Numbered from the stretch's first letter, positions 35,381-44,206 are shown. The stretch: DNA of 64,000 nt from Nodosilinea sp. LEGE 06152 (GCF_015207525.1 NZ_JADEWR010000001.1:61748-125747), one strand, 5' to 3'. Translations and numbers: made by a program. Notes: generated from the sequence alone by a model not told the origin.

Positions 35381-36895
35381 ATGACTGCCAACTACATCAT
35401 GGCCCTAGACCTGGGCACCACCGGCAACCGGGCGATTGTCTTTGACCGGGAGGGGGCGATCGCAGGTCAGGCCTACCGTGAGTTGACCCAGTACTACCCG
35501 CAGCCAGGTTGGGTTGAGCACAACGCTCGCGAGATTTGGGAAGAAATTGAGTGGGCGATCGGGGCTGCCATCTCTAAAGCCGGGCTCAAGCCTACCGATA
35601 TTGCCGCCATTGGCCTGACTGTACAGCGTGAAACCTGTCTGCTATGGGACAGCAGCACGGGGCGGCCTCTGGCCAACGCAATTGTCTGGCAGGACCGCCG
35701 CACCGCACCCCTGTGCAACCAGCTGCGCGAGGCGGGCAAAGCCGAGGAAATCTACGATCGCACCGGCCTAGTTCTCGATGCCTACTTCTCGGCCACCAAG
35801 CTGGCCTGGTTGCTGGAGCAGGCCAAAAAAGAAGTCGATCCGCCGGTTGACTTTGACCAGGTGCTGGCGGGAACGGTGGATAGCTGGGTGCTGTGGAACC
35901 TGACCGGGCGGCAGGTGCACGCCACCGACCACAGCAACGCCAGCCGCACCATGCTGCTCAACCTTTCCAGCGGCCAGTGGGATGACACCCTGCTGGAGCT
36001 GTTTGGCATTCCGCCCCATATGATGCCTGCGATTCAGCCCAGCGTCGGGGTGTTTGGCCACACCGATCCGTCCATTCTCGGTTGCGAAATACCGATCGCG
36101 GCGATTTTTGGCGACCAGCAGGCGGCGCTCTATGGCCACGGCTGCGATCGCCCCGGCCTGCTCAAATGCACCTACGGTACGGGCGCGTTTCTGGTGTCGC
36201 ACACGGGGGATGAGGTGGCGCGATCGCAGAATCAGCTGCTCTCCACCGTGGCCTGGTCAGAGGTCACGGGCGATGCCAGCCAGCCCCACATTGGCTATGC
36301 GATCGAGGGCAGCATGTTTACCGCTGGGGCCTGCATTCAGTGGCTGCGCGACGGTCTACAGGTAATCTCCAGCGCCGCCGAAACCGAAATTTTGGCCCAA
36401 AAAGCCCTCACCAACAACGGCGTCTACTTCGTGCCCGCCCTCAGCGGTCTCGGTGCCCCCCACTGGGATATGAGCGCTCGTGGCGCATTCCTTGGCCTCA
36501 CCGGGGGTGCCCAGCGCGAGCACCTGGTGCGGGCGGTGCTAGAGGCGATCGCCTATGAAGTCAAAGAAGTGGTCGATGCCGTCAACCAGGATGCCGGTAC
36601 CCCGATTCGCCAGCTCAAGGTTGATGGCGGAGCCTGCAACAACGACTTTCTCATGCAGTTCCAGTCCGACGTGCTGGGCATTCCGGTGGAGCGGCCCCAG
36701 GTGCTCGATGTCACGGCCCAGGGGGCTGCCTTTGCAGCGGGGCTGGCCGTGGGTTTTTGGGATGACTACCGCACCTTAGTCGAGAACCGCCCCATCGATC
36801 GCGTGTTTGAACCCGGCCCTGGCCAGGCTGAAGCCCAGGACAACTTTGCGATGTGGATGAAAGCCGTCGATCGCGCCAAAAACTGGGCAGTCTAG
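35381..36895 (+). CDS. glpK: Glycerol kinase
   Basis: A 504-residue FGGY kinase converting glycerol to glycerol 3-phosphate with ATP. The phosphate-binding start MALDLGTTGNRAIVFD, QYYPQPGWVEHNAREIW, LTVQRETCLLWD and LKVDGGACNNDFLMQFQSDVL are diagnostic for GlpK, and length is standard. The ATG at 35381 (MTANYIMALD) is chosen; the frame opens 17 codons earlier without family similarity. The 3-phosphate product feeds lipid synthesis; no glpF or glpD is adjacent. An aminotransferase-fold gene follows on the same strand after 64 bp. Confidence 0.96.
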   Translation: MTANYIMALDLGTTGNRAIVFDREGAIAGQAYRELTQYYPQPGWVEHNAREIWEEIEWAIGAAISKAGLKPTDIAAIGLTVQRETCLLWDSSTGRPLANAIVWQDRRTAPLCNQLREAGKAEEIYDRTGLVLDAYFSATKLAWLLEQAKKEVDPPVDFDQVLAGTVDSWVLWNLTGRQVHATDHSNASRTMLLNLSSGQWDDTLLELFGIPPHMMPAIQPSVGVFGHTDPSILGCEIPIAAIFGDQQAALYGHGCDRPGLLKCTYGTGAFLVSHTGDEVARSQNQLLSTVAWSEVTGDASQPHIGYAIEGSMFTAGACIQWLRDGLQVISSAAETEILAQKALTNNGVYFVPALSGLGAPHWDMSARGAFLGLTGGAQREHLVRAVLEAIAYEVKEVVDAVNQDAGTPIRQLKVDGGACNNDFLMQFQSDVLGIPVERPQVLDVTAQGAAFAAGLAVGFWDDYRTLVENRPIDRVFEPGPGQAEAQDNFAMWMKAVDRAKNWAV

Positions 36896-36959
36896 GCGGT
36901 GCTGCTCACCCGTTCCCAAATTGCCGCTACTCTGGAGGAATCTTCTTTTCCCTGCTGCT

Positions 36960-38327
36960 ATGGTTCAGTCCCCCAGTGACCACGGCCTTACTCCCCCTGC
37001 GATCGCTCCCCTAGTCGATGCGCCTCCCAACCGCCCCGCAGATGAGGAGATGTGGAACATCGTTGAGCATCACCTGGTGCGCTACGGCGGCAGCTTTGCA
37101 CCTCGGCTAATTGAGCAGGCACGGGGCAGCTATCTGTACGATCGCCAGGGCCGCAAAATTCTTGACTTTACCTCTGGGCAAATGTGCGCCACCCTGGGCC
37201 ACAACCACCCCGCCGTGGTGCAGGCCATCCACAAAGCCTGCGAAGACGTGCTGCACCTGTTTAGCGGCATGCTGTCGCCAGCGGTGGTAAACCTTGCCGA
37301 CGCGCTCTGTCAGCTGTTGCCGCCCCCCCTGCAAAAAGCTCTGTTTCTCAATACCGGCAGCGAGGCCAACGAGGCCGCCCTGCGCATGGCCAAGCTGCAC
37401 ACCGGAGGCTTTGAGGTAGTGGGGTTAAGCACCTCCTGGCACGGCATGACCGCCGGGGCCAGCGCCAGCACCTTTGTCTCGGCCCGCAAGGGCTATGGCC
37501 CCGCTATTCCAGGCAACCTGGCGCTGCCCACCCCTAACTGCTACCGCTGCCCCATTCGCCACTGCCAAGACCAGTGCGACATGACCTGTCTGGAAGTGGG
37601 GTTTGACCTGGTAGACCGCCAGTCGGTAGGGGCCTACGCTGCCGTGATTGCCGAGCCAGTGCTCAGCGCGGGAGGGGTCGTGGAGCCGCCCGAAGGCTAC
37701 TTTCAACGGTTGCAGAGCTACTGCCAAGAGCGGGGCATGGTGCTGATTTTAGATGAGGCCCAAACCGCCTTCGGTCGTTTGGGTAGCTTCTTTGCCTTTG
37801 AACAGCTGGGCATGGTGCCCGATATTCTCACCCTGTCGAAGACTCTGGGAGGTGGCCTGCCGCTAGCGGCAACCCTCACCAGCGACGCCATTGAGGCCGA
37901 CTGCTACGAGAAGGGGTTTATCTACTACACCTCCCACGTTTCGGATCCGATGCCCGCGGAGGTGGGGTTGGCGGTGCTGCGGGTGTTGACCAGCCACAAC
38001 CTGACCGAGCGAGCCGCGACGATGGGGGCCTGCTTGAAAGATGGACTGCTCAAGCTGAAGGATCGCTACGATGCGATCGGCGACGTGCGCGGTCGCGGGC
38101 TACTGCTGGGGGTGGAACTGGTGAAGGATCGCACCACCCGCGAACCCGACCCGGAAACCGGAGCCGCCATCACCCGCCGCTGCCTGGAACTGGGGCTGAG
38201 TATGAACATTACCGCCCTCCCCGGCATGGGCAGCGTCTGGCGGATTGCCCCACCGTTGACCGTTACCCACGAAGAGCTAGACGAAGGACTAGCTATTTTG
38301 GAGCAGGCCATTTGTGACTGTCTGTAG
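36960..38327 (+). CDS. Class III PLP enzyme, 2,2-dialkylglycine-decarboxylase-like aminotransferase
   Basis: A 455-residue PLP enzyme. It follows the remembered DgdA pattern closely: DFTSGQMCATLGHNHP (with the Gln that helps decarboxylation), LHLFSGMLSPAVVNLA, STSWHGMTAGASASTF, LILDEAQTAFGRLG, LTLSKTLGGGLPLAA with the Schiff-base Lys, and DVRGRGLLLGVELVKDR. DgdA decarboxylates dialkylglycines and transfers the amino group to pyruvate. A Cys-rich insertion (NCYRCPIRHCQDQC) around residues 180-196 is absent from the Burkholderia enzyme as I recall it. The substrate is uncertain. ATG 36960 is used, since the upstream TTG precedes the GGAGGA ribosome site. Confidence 0.85.
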   Translation: MVQSPSDHGLTPPAIAPLVDAPPNRPADEEMWNIVEHHLVRYGGSFAPRLIEQARGSYLYDRQGRKILDFTSGQMCATLGHNHPAVVQAIHKACEDVLHLFSGMLSPAVVNLADALCQLLPPPLQKALFLNTGSEANEAALRMAKLHTGGFEVVGLSTSWHGMTAGASASTFVSARKGYGPAIPGNLALPTPNCYRCPIRHCQDQCDMTCLEVGFDLVDRQSVGAYAAVIAEPVLSAGGVVEPPEGYFQRLQSYCQERGMVLILDEAQTAFGRLGSFFAFEQLGMVPDILTLSKTLGGGLPLAATLTSDAIEADCYEKGFIYYTSHVSDPMPAEVGLAVLRVLTSHNLTERAATMGACLKDGLLKLKDRYDAIGDVRGRGLLLGVELVKDRTTREPDPETGAAITRRCLELGLSMNITALPGMGSVWRIAPPLTVTHEELDEGLAILEQAICDCL

Positions 38328-38448
38328 TAGCACTTTAGTAGAACAGTGGGGCAACCACTGTCTGTGTAGCTTAGACTGAACTACTCTTGCACCCGTCCAT
38401 GCGCCCCCTTACCTACACTGTCTAAACCCCGCGTTACTTGCCTCCGCC

Positions 38449-39126
38449 ATGAAGATTTTGCTGGTTGATGACGAAGTAGAACTGGCCGACCCGCTGAGTC
38501 GTTTACTCAACCGCGAGGGTTATGAGGTCGATGTCGCCACCGATGGCGAGTCGGGTTGCGATCTAGCCATCGGTGGCAGCTATGACCTGCTGATTCTCGA
38601 CTGGATGCTGCCGGGGCTGAGCGGTCTGGAAGTTTGTCGGCGGGTGCGATCGCGCCAAGACGCCACCCCCGTTCTCTTCCTGACCGCCAAAGACACTCTC
38701 AACGATCGCGTCGATGGCCTCGATGCCGGAGCCGATGACTATTTGGTCAAACCCTTCGAGCTGCGCGAACTGCTGGCGCGGGTGCGGGCGCTGCTGCGGC
38801 GATCGCCCAACCTCGATGCCTCCCCGCCAGCCCGTCTCGCCTACGATGATCTCACCCTCGACGAAACCAACCAGCTCGCCCACCGCCAGGGCCAGCCCGT
38901 CGAACTCTCCGAAAAAGAAACCCGCCTGCTGGCCTACCTGCTGCGCCACCCCAACCAGGTACTCACCCATGAGCAAATTTACCAGGGCGTCTGGGATGAT
39001 CAAGACACTCCCAGCAGCAACGTTGTCGCCGCCCAAATGCGCCTGCTGCGCCGCAAGATCGAACCCAAAGGCACTGCACCTATCATTCATACGGTTTACG
39101 GCAAGGGGTATCGGCTGGGCAGCTAA
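38449..39126 (+). CDS. Orphan OmpR-type response regulator (RppA/NrsR-like)
   Basis: A 225-residue DNA-binding response regulator. The receiver (residues 1-115) has VDDE, the phospho-acceptor D51 in LILDWMLPG and the switch Lys in YLVKPFELREL. A winged helix of the OmpR/PhoB class follows (about 128-224, LSEKETRLLAYLLRHPNQVLTHEQIYQGVWD and HTVYGKGYRLG). It resembles cyanobacterial RppA/NrsR regulators of metal or redox response. No histidine kinase is beside it: the next gene is convergent and unrelated. The hybrid kinases at 0-6.7 kb have their own receivers and are not obvious partners. Confidence 0.9.
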   Translation: MKILLVDDEVELADPLSRLLNREGYEVDVATDGESGCDLAIGGSYDLLILDWMLPGLSGLEVCRRVRSRQDATPVLFLTAKDTLNDRVDGLDAGADDYLVKPFELRELLARVRALLRRSPNLDASPPARLAYDDLTLDETNQLAHRQGQPVELSEKETRLLAYLLRHPNQVLTHEQIYQGVWDDQDTPSSNVVAAQMRLLRRKIEPKGTAPIIHTVYGKGYRLGS

Positions 39127-39131
39127 CGGCT

Positions 39132-39190
39132 AACCAATTTTGAACTTTGAATTTTGCCTTGCGTACCTTGCAGTCGACAATTCAAAATTC
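39132..39190. repeat. Inverted AATTTTGAA-type short repeat
   Basis: GAACTTTGAATTTTG and CAATTCAAAATTC face each other across 20 bases between convergent genes. It may serve as a two-way terminator. Such tracts are common between cyanobacterial genes. Confidence 0.5.
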
Positions 39191-39776
39191 AGAACCTCGA
39201 CCCCGGCTGTCGCAAAAACTCAGCTTCCTCGGCTGTCGTTTCTCGCCCCAGCACCTCATTGCGGTGGGGAAAGCGGCCAAACCGCTGAATCACCTCGCGG
39301 TGGCGCAGGGCGTAGTCAAGGGTGGATTCAAATTTTTCGGGATCGTGGGCGTGGAGCGATCGCACCAATTCCACACTGCGCTCCTGATCGGCCAAATTCT
39401 CGCTGTGCTCTAGCGGCAGGTAAAAAAACATGCGCTCCACCGGCAGCACCTGCTGGTCGTAGCCGTTCTCTAGGGCATGGTAGGCGGTGGCCAGGGCAGC
39501 GCGATCGCCCCCAAAGCAGTGGGCATCACCCCGAAACAGATTGCGCGGAAACTGATCCAGCAGCAGCACCAGCGCCAAACAGGAACGAGGCTGCGATCGC
39601 CATTCGTCCAACTCACCTGCGATCGCCCGTTCCACATCCCCTAAAAACCGCTGCCGAATCACCTCATCAAAAGCTGGGTCCTTCTTAAACCACACCTTTC
39701 GCTGCTGACCATACTCCCCCTCTAGATCCTCCGGATCTCCAAACCAAAACCGCAGAATCCCCTCCGCCCGCTCCAT
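39189..39776 (-). CDS. DUF924 family protein
   Basis: A 195-residue cytosolic protein of the DUF924 family, recognised by RFWFGDP near the N terminus, WFKKDPAFDEVIRQRF, LVLLLDQFPRNLFRG and FFYLPLEHSENLADQERSV. Members form a TPR-like helical fold and have no assigned activity. The ATG is preceded by a G-rich 8-bp tandem tract that begins one base upstream, so its ribosome site and promoter must lie within or beyond this tract. It is convergent with the response regulator gene; an AATTTTG inverted repeat at 39132-39190 lies between them. Confidence 0.88.
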   Translation of the reverse strand: MERAEGILRFWFGDPEDLEGEYGQQRKVWFKKDPAFDEVIRQRFLGDVERAIAGELDEWRSQPRSCLALVLLLDQFPRNLFRGDAHCFGGDRAALATAYHALENGYDQQVLPVERMFFYLPLEHSENLADQERSVELVRSLHAHDPEKFESTLDYALRHREVIQRFGRFPHRNEVLGRETTAEEAEFLRQPGSRF

Positions 39777-39908
39777 TGCCTAACCCCTACCCGTCTACCC
39801 ATCCACCCACCTACCCATCCACTCGCCTACCCATCCACCCATGCACCCATCCACCCACCTACTCACCTACCCGCCTACCCATCCACTCCCCTACTCCCTC
39901 ACTCCCCG
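39777..39908. repeat. Long 8-bp tandem tract (CTACCCAT unit)
   Basis: About 14 imperfect copies of an 8-base unit (CTACCCAT, CCACCCAC, CTACTCAC variants) fill the whole gap between the DUF924 start and the phosphoesterase stop. On the minus strand it reads GGTAGGTG, like 25668-25729. Both tracts are G-rich on the sense strand of the gene that follows. Confidence 0.9.
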
Positions 39909-39909
39909 C

Positions 39910-41490
39910 CTAACTCAACACCAACGGATCCATCGCATAATCCTCCCACTTCTGGTGAAAACGCTCCGATATATAGGGCGTTAGCACAAACTGAGGCAAT
40001 TTATCCCCGGTGACATCGATTCGCACGAACGAATAGGGCCGTCGCCGCTCAGTTTTGTGACCCGTCAGGCCCATATATAGCTGCGACTTGGCCACTAGTC
40101 GAAACGCTACCTGCCCGTCAGGATCGGTGCCCAGAGGTTCGTAGAGCATAGTGCCCTCGGGTCGTTGTCGCCTCAGGCTGAGACCGCTACCGCCGCAGAC
40201 CACACAGTTCATGTGGCTGTCGGCGTAGCCTGTGGCCTCGGTTTTAAGGTACTCAAAGCAGTGGGCATGGCCGTTGAGCACCAGGTTGACCGGGGGGCGA
40301 TCGGTGCTAATTTCGGGTATAGCCGCCGCCACCTGATCGAGCACCCAGCGCAGGTTTTGGCGAATGGCCATGGTCTGCGCCTGCCCCCACTTGGTCGCCT
40401 CCGTGACGTAGGGCGGGTGGTGAAAGAAGAGCACTCGCCCCCGCACCGACTTGTCCTGCCAGGAGGCAATTAGTCCGTCTCGCAGCCACAGCAGCTGCTC
40501 GGTATCGACTAGCGTAGTGGGTCCTGGGTTAGCCTGTTTTTCAACATCTAGCAGCATTTCTTCTAGCTGCTCAACCTTGGCCTGGAGGTCGTCTAGGCGC
40601 TCCTGAGTGTGGGGGTCGTCAGGCTGTAGGTGGATAGCCTCGTCGCGCACCTGCTGCTGCTCGCGCAGGATGGCCTGCCGCTGGGCCACCAGTCGCTGGT
40701 GGTAGTGGCTACTGGTAGCCCGCTGGGGTGACAGCGCCGGGTCGTTGAAGGTGCTGGAGTCGAGGGCAAAGAAGTCGATACCGCCGTAGCGAAAGGTGTA
40801 GTAGCGGTTGGGCAGGCGGGTAAACTGCCCCGGCTGGTAGCGCAGCCCCCAGGTTTTGTCATCCCAGGGGCCGTAGTGGCGGTCGAGGTGGGCTGCCAGC
40901 TCATCGTCTGACAGCCCCTTTAAGTAATCTAAAAAAGCACGGGCGTAGGCGTCACCCACCCCAGAGCCACGCCAGCCCACATTAGGGTTGAGGTTGAGCC
41001 GCAGCAGCTTGCGAATGGGCCGACTCAGCTGCACCACAATGCTGTAGAGCCTGGGCAAATTGTAGTAGTCGTGGTTACCCGGTACCGCCAAAAATGGAAA
41101 GCGAAACAGCATCTCGTCGAAGGCTACCTGATTGGGGCGATCGCCCCCCACCAACAACTCCCGGTAGGGCTTGATAAAATTCTCTGGGTACTGCTCGCTA
41201 GAGCCAACCTGGTACACCACATCGCCCGTGTGCAGCAGAAAGCGGCAGTCTTGCAGGTGAGGCAGCATCTGCTGAGCCACTCGTCGCTGGGGATGGTGGT
41301 CGGGGTGTGGTCCAGAGCCGCTATCGCCAATTACCAGAAACGAAAACTCTTTATCCTCGCTGCGGCCATCGTCTAAAATCAGGCGGGTTTGGTCAATGTG
41401 GCGTTCCCTCAGGGCCGGGTGCTGCCAACACACGCGCTCCTTCATTTTGGCGACTTTGAGCAAGATGGGCGGGTCAAGAATGGAAGCCAT
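39910..41490 (-). CDS. Calcineurin-like metallophosphoesterase
   Basis: A 526-residue metal-dependent phosphoesterase. The blocks are FLVIGDSGSGP, LLHTGDVVYQVG, VPGNHDYYNLP, FFHHPPYVTEATKWG and NGHAHCFEYLKTEATG, matching the D-x-G, GDxxY, GNH, H and GHxH motifs for two metals. A charged helical insertion (about residues 265-320, RQAILREQQQVRDEAIH) is likely a coiled coil. No signal peptide, so probably cytosolic. The substrate is unknown. The ATG at 41490 with AGGA upstream is preferred to an in-frame TTG at 41502. Confidence 0.9.
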   Translation of the reverse strand: MASILDPPILLKVAKMKERVCWQHPALRERHIDQTRLILDDGRSEDKEFSFLVIGDSGSGPHPDHHPQRRVAQQMLPHLQDCRFLLHTGDVVYQVGSSEQYPENFIKPYRELLVGGDRPNQVAFDEMLFRFPFLAVPGNHDYYNLPRLYSIVVQLSRPIRKLLRLNLNPNVGWRGSGVGDAYARAFLDYLKGLSDDELAAHLDRHYGPWDDKTWGLRYQPGQFTRLPNRYYTFRYGGIDFFALDSSTFNDPALSPQRATSSHYHQRLVAQRQAILREQQQVRDEAIHLQPDDPHTQERLDDLQAKVEQLEEMLLDVEKQANPGPTTLVDTEQLLWLRDGLIASWQDKSVRGRVLFFHHPPYVTEATKWGQAQTMAIRQNLRWVLDQVAAAIPEISTDRPPVNLVLNGHAHCFEYLKTEATGYADSHMNCVVCGGSGLSLRRQRPEGTMLYEPLGTDPDGQVAFRLVAKSQLYMGLTGHKTERRRPYSFVRIDVTGDKLPQFVLTPYISERFHQKWEDYAMDPLVLS

Positions 41491-41590
41491 GGGTCCTGCC
41501 AATGATGGTTGCGTGGCGGTGAAGAGCTGCCTAAAGCAAAAGAGCCGTAAACTCAGGGTAAACTGACTTCCTTAAAATTGCTCCTCACCC

Positions 41591-42181
41591 ATGCCCCTCG
41601 ATTCTATTCACGCCGTTATCTACCAGCTAGAGCAACAGCCTCGCTGGCGCAGTCGGGGGCAGTTTCGGCAGGTGCTCAACCACTGGACTGCTGTGGTTGG
41701 CGAAGGGGTAGCCCGACAGGCGGCCCCGGTGCGCCTCGATCAAGACGTGCTGCACGTGGCGGTAGTCAACCCCATGTGGGCGCAAACGCTAACTCTAGAG
41801 CGCCTGCGCATTCTTGCCAAGCTCAACGATCGCCTCCATCTCAACCTCAGCGACATTCGTTTTTCTAGCGGCGACTGGTATCGGCAAAAGGCCGGTAAAA
41901 CCACCGCTGCCCCAGCTTCAGCTTCCGCAGAATTGCCCGAGTGGCTGCGGCAGCACCCCAGCTACGAGCCCCGAGCTATTCCGCGGTTGGCCCAGCGGCC
42001 CCAAACGCCCGAAGAAAGCTTTGAGCGTTGGGCAGGCATGACTCAGCAGCTTGCCGCCCAGCAACCCCTTTGCCCCCAGTGCCAGTGCCACTGCCCCATG
42101 GGGGAACTCAAGCGCTGGAGACGGTGCAGCATTTGCGCCGTCAAAAGTCTCAAAGGTCCGGTGGGAAGGCATTCTGTATAA
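41591..42181 (+). CDS. DciA-like DUF721 protein with C-terminal zinc ribbon
   Basis: A 196-residue protein whose N-terminal half (residues 1-95) is a DUF721/DciA domain: [40 protein letters not shown] and [16 protein letters not shown]. DciA loads or assists the replicative helicase DnaB in bacteria lacking DnaC. The C-terminal part adds Cys pairs ([22 protein letters not shown]), a probable zinc-binding end seen in cyanobacterial members. A linker rich in Ala, Thr and Pro joins the halves. The 3' end overlaps the end of convergent lipB by 32 bp. Confidence 0.85.
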   Translation: MPLDSIHAVIYQLEQQPRWRSRGQFRQVLNHWTAVVGEGVARQAAPVRLDQDVLHVAVVNPMWAQTLTLERLRILAKLNDRLHLNLSDIRFSSGDWYRQKAGKTTAAPASASAELPEWLRQHPSYEPRAIPRLAQRPQTPEESFERWAGMTQQLAAQQPLCPQCQCHCPMGELKRWRRCSICAVKSLKGPVGRHSV

Positions 42182-42833
42182 CGGGCTTAACTCCAAATAC
42201 CTGAGCAAAGTTAGTGACAACGACTGGACGCACCGCCTCCACCGTAATTCCTGGGCAAAACTGGGCTAGGCTGCCCACGGGTTTGTCGGTAATGCCGCAG
42301 GGGGCGATCGCATCAAACCCGCTCAAATTAGGGCATACATTCAGCGCAAAGCCGTGCATGGTCACCCAGCGACTCACCTTAATGCCGATCGCCGCCAGCT
42401 TATGGTTGCCCACCCAAACCCCTGTCAGCCCTGGCTGTCGCCCGGCCACCACGCCAAAGGCAGCCAGGGTTTGAATCAGCACTTCTTCAAGCTGGCGCAG
42501 GTACCAGTGCAGGTCAGGCCGATGCTGCTTGAGGTTGAGAATGGGGTAGCCCACCAGCTGACCGGGGCAGTGGTGGGTAACCTCGCCGCCCCGCTCGGTG
42601 CGAAACAGCGGGTAGGGCAACGCTTCGGGTGGCACCTTGAGATGAGCTAGCGTAGAACCCTGGCCCAGGGTGTACACCCCAGGGTGCTCGACCAGCAGCA
42701 GGCGATCGGGCTGAGGTGATTCGCGATGGCTCTGCACTAGGTTCTTTTGCAACGCCCAAATATCGGCAAAGGGTGCTAGCCCCAAGCTATAAACATCGCA
42801 GAGAGGCCTTGCTCCCCGGTCGTTTTGGTCCAT
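42150..42833 (-). CDS. lipB: Octanoyltransferase
   Basis: A 227-residue enzyme moving the octanoyl group from acyl carrier protein to lipoyl domains. Visible are [40 protein letters not shown] with the substrate-binding [32 protein letters not shown] with the conserved Lys, and [13 protein letters not shown] with the catalytic Cys. ATG 42833 is chosen; the frame continues upstream to a TTG at 42884. The last 32 bp overlap convergent dciA. lipA is not in the window. Confidence 0.94.
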   Translation of the reverse strand: MDQNDRGARPLCDVYSLGLAPFADIWALQKNLVQSHRESPQPDRLLLVEHPGVYTLGQGSTLAHLKVPPEALPYPLFRTERGGEVTHHCPGQLVGYPILNLKQHRPDLHWYLRQLEEVLIQTLAAFGVVAGRQPGLTGVWVGNHKLAAIGIKVSRWVTMHGFALNVCPNLSGFDAIAPCGITDKPVGSLAQFCPGITVEAVRPVVVTNFAQVFGVKPVIQNAFPPDL

Positions 42834-42985
42834 GCTTGTCAACTGTAAATTAGCGCAAATCGTCTCTTTTTCAGGCGTTGGCAATCAAGAATTATCAACC
42901 CATGCAAAGGATTCTAACGGACGCTGTTGTGCAGAATACAAGGTGTTAGGGTGAAACCAAGCCGACGTATCAAGGAGTCCGCTTT

Positions 42986-43639
42986 ATGAAGCTGGTAATC
43001 CATGGCAGAAATATTGAGATCACAGACGCGATTCGGGAGCATGTAGAGCAAAAAATCCTCAAGGCGGTGAGCCACTTCAAACACCTCACCAACGAGGTTG
43101 ATGTCCATCTGTCCGTAGCCAAAAACCCCAGAATTGGGGCCAGTCAGTCCGCCGAGGTCACGCTATTTGTAGACGGTGCCGTTGTGAGAGCCCAGGAAAG
43201 CAGCGAAAACCTCTACGCCAGCATCGACCTGGTAGCCGACAAAATCAGCCGCCAGCTGCGCAAGTTCAAAGAAAAGCGCAACAACCGCATGCAGGGCAAT
43301 TTGGGTAAAACCACCGAAGCCTATCTCAACGAAGCCCCAGCAACCGATGTTACCCATGTGCTCAGCACCAGTGAGCCCCAGCTGCCCGACGAGGTCATTC
43401 GCACCAAGTACTTTGCCATGGCCCCGATGACCGTAGCTGAAGCCCTGGAGCAGCTAGCCCTGATTGATCACGATTTCTACATGTTTCTCAACGCAGAAAC
43501 TCAGGAAATAAACGTGATCTATGAGCGCAACCACGGCGGCTATGGGTTAATCCAGCCCCGCAAGGCCAATCAAAATGGCCACCTCAACGGCAACGGTAGC
43601 AAGGCTAAGCACCCTACTGAAGCCACTGTTCACAGCTAG
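42986..43639 (+). CDS. hpf: Long-form ribosome hibernation promoting factor (LrtA/Hpf)
   Basis: A 217-residue protein of the long Hpf type. The N-terminal domain (1-105, MKLVIHGRNIEITDAIREHVEQKI; HLSVAKNPRIG; DLVADKISRQLRKFKEKR) binds the 30S channel. The C-terminal domain (about 130-190, IRTKYFAMAPMTVAEALEQLALIDHDFYMFLNAETQEINVIYERNHGGYGLIQP) drives dimerisation into 100S ribosomes in the dark or at rest. In cyanobacteria this is lrtA, a light-repressed transcript. A strong AAGGAG ribosome site precedes it and a clear terminator follows. Confidence 0.95.
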   Translation: MKLVIHGRNIEITDAIREHVEQKILKAVSHFKHLTNEVDVHLSVAKNPRIGASQSAEVTLFVDGAVVRAQESSENLYASIDLVADKISRQLRKFKEKRNNRMQGNLGKTTEAYLNEAPATDVTHVLSTSEPQLPDEVIRTKYFAMAPMTVAEALEQLALIDHDFYMFLNAETQEINVIYERNHGGYGLIQPRKANQNGHLNGNGSKAKHPTEATVHS

Positions 43640-43663
43640 TCCTTGGCGTTTATCGCCAATACC

Positions 43664-43700
43664 AAGTCCCAGATTTCGCTAAGAAATCTGGGACTTTTGT
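43664..43700 (+). terminator. Rho-independent terminator of hpf
   Basis: Perfect 14-base arms AAGTCCCAGATTTC (43664-43677) and GAAATCTGGGACTT (43683-43696) with a five-base loop, followed by TTGTTG. It lies 25 bp after the hpf stop. Confidence 0.88.
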
Positions 43701-43718
43701 TGTTGAATGGGAGGCCCC

Positions 43719-43814
43719 TATACTAATCGTCCATGCTGCTAGCGCGGCACCCTCAACAATAAAAACAGCCAAAGTTGTTCCCTAAGCGAAGTCGAAGGGA
43801 ATAGCTATTTTTAG
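43719..43814 (-). repeat. 95-bp dispersed intergenic element, copy B
   Basis: Reverse-complement partner of 33298-33393. The shared core AATCGTCCATGC, GCTAGCGCGGCACCC and AGCGAAGTCGAAGGGA is nearly identical, with single-base changes between. Orientation is opposite to copy A. Confidence 0.8.
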
Positions 43815-43933
43815 GGCAAACCCCAAACGCATACCCCTGATTCCATGAAGGCTGACCTGTAGGGGCGTAGCCGAACCAGAGGACCTATGGCATCCGCTCT
43901 GAGGAATTGGGGGTAATCGAACAGGATTTAGTA

Positions 43934-44206
43934 TTAGCTGGCAGAAGTTGCCGACAGCAGGGGTTCTACACCACCCTGGGCATCAAGGGCAAACAGGTCG
44001 TCGCAGCCGCCCACATGGTGGTCGTTGATGAAAATTTGCGGCAGCGATCGCCGCCCGTTCGCCCGCTTAGACATTTCGTTGCGGGCGGCTTCATCCCCGT
44101 CAATGCAGTATTCGGTGTAGTCAATACCCTTTTGATCGAGCAGGCGCTTCGCTCGAATGCAGAAGGGACAGCTGCTCCAGGTATAGATTTCGACGGTGGG
44201 GTTCAT
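43934..44206 (-). CDS. grxC: Glutaredoxin 3 (GrxC)
   Basis: A 90-residue dithiol glutaredoxin that reduces disulfides and mixed glutathione disulfides. The active site is C13-P-F-C16 in WSSCPFCIRAKRLL. RRSLPQIFINDHHVGGCDDL supplies the TVP-like cis-Pro loop (here SLP) and the GGxDD glutathione-binding end. Single gene, in its own space downstream of radA on the same strand with a 137-bp gap. Confidence 0.93.
   Translation of the reverse strand: MNPTVEIYTWSSCPFCIRAKRLLDQKGIDYTEYCIDGDEAARNEMSKRANGRRSLPQIFINDHHVGGCDDLFALDAQGGVEPLLSATSAS

Larger units (their letters stand above)
43640..43933. other. Intergenic region with terminator and repeat copy B
   Basis: 294 bp between the hpf stop and the grxC end. 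It contains the hpf terminator, copy B of the 95-bp element and a half-copy of the GTAGGGG motif near 43860. No gene was seen. Confidence 0.6.
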
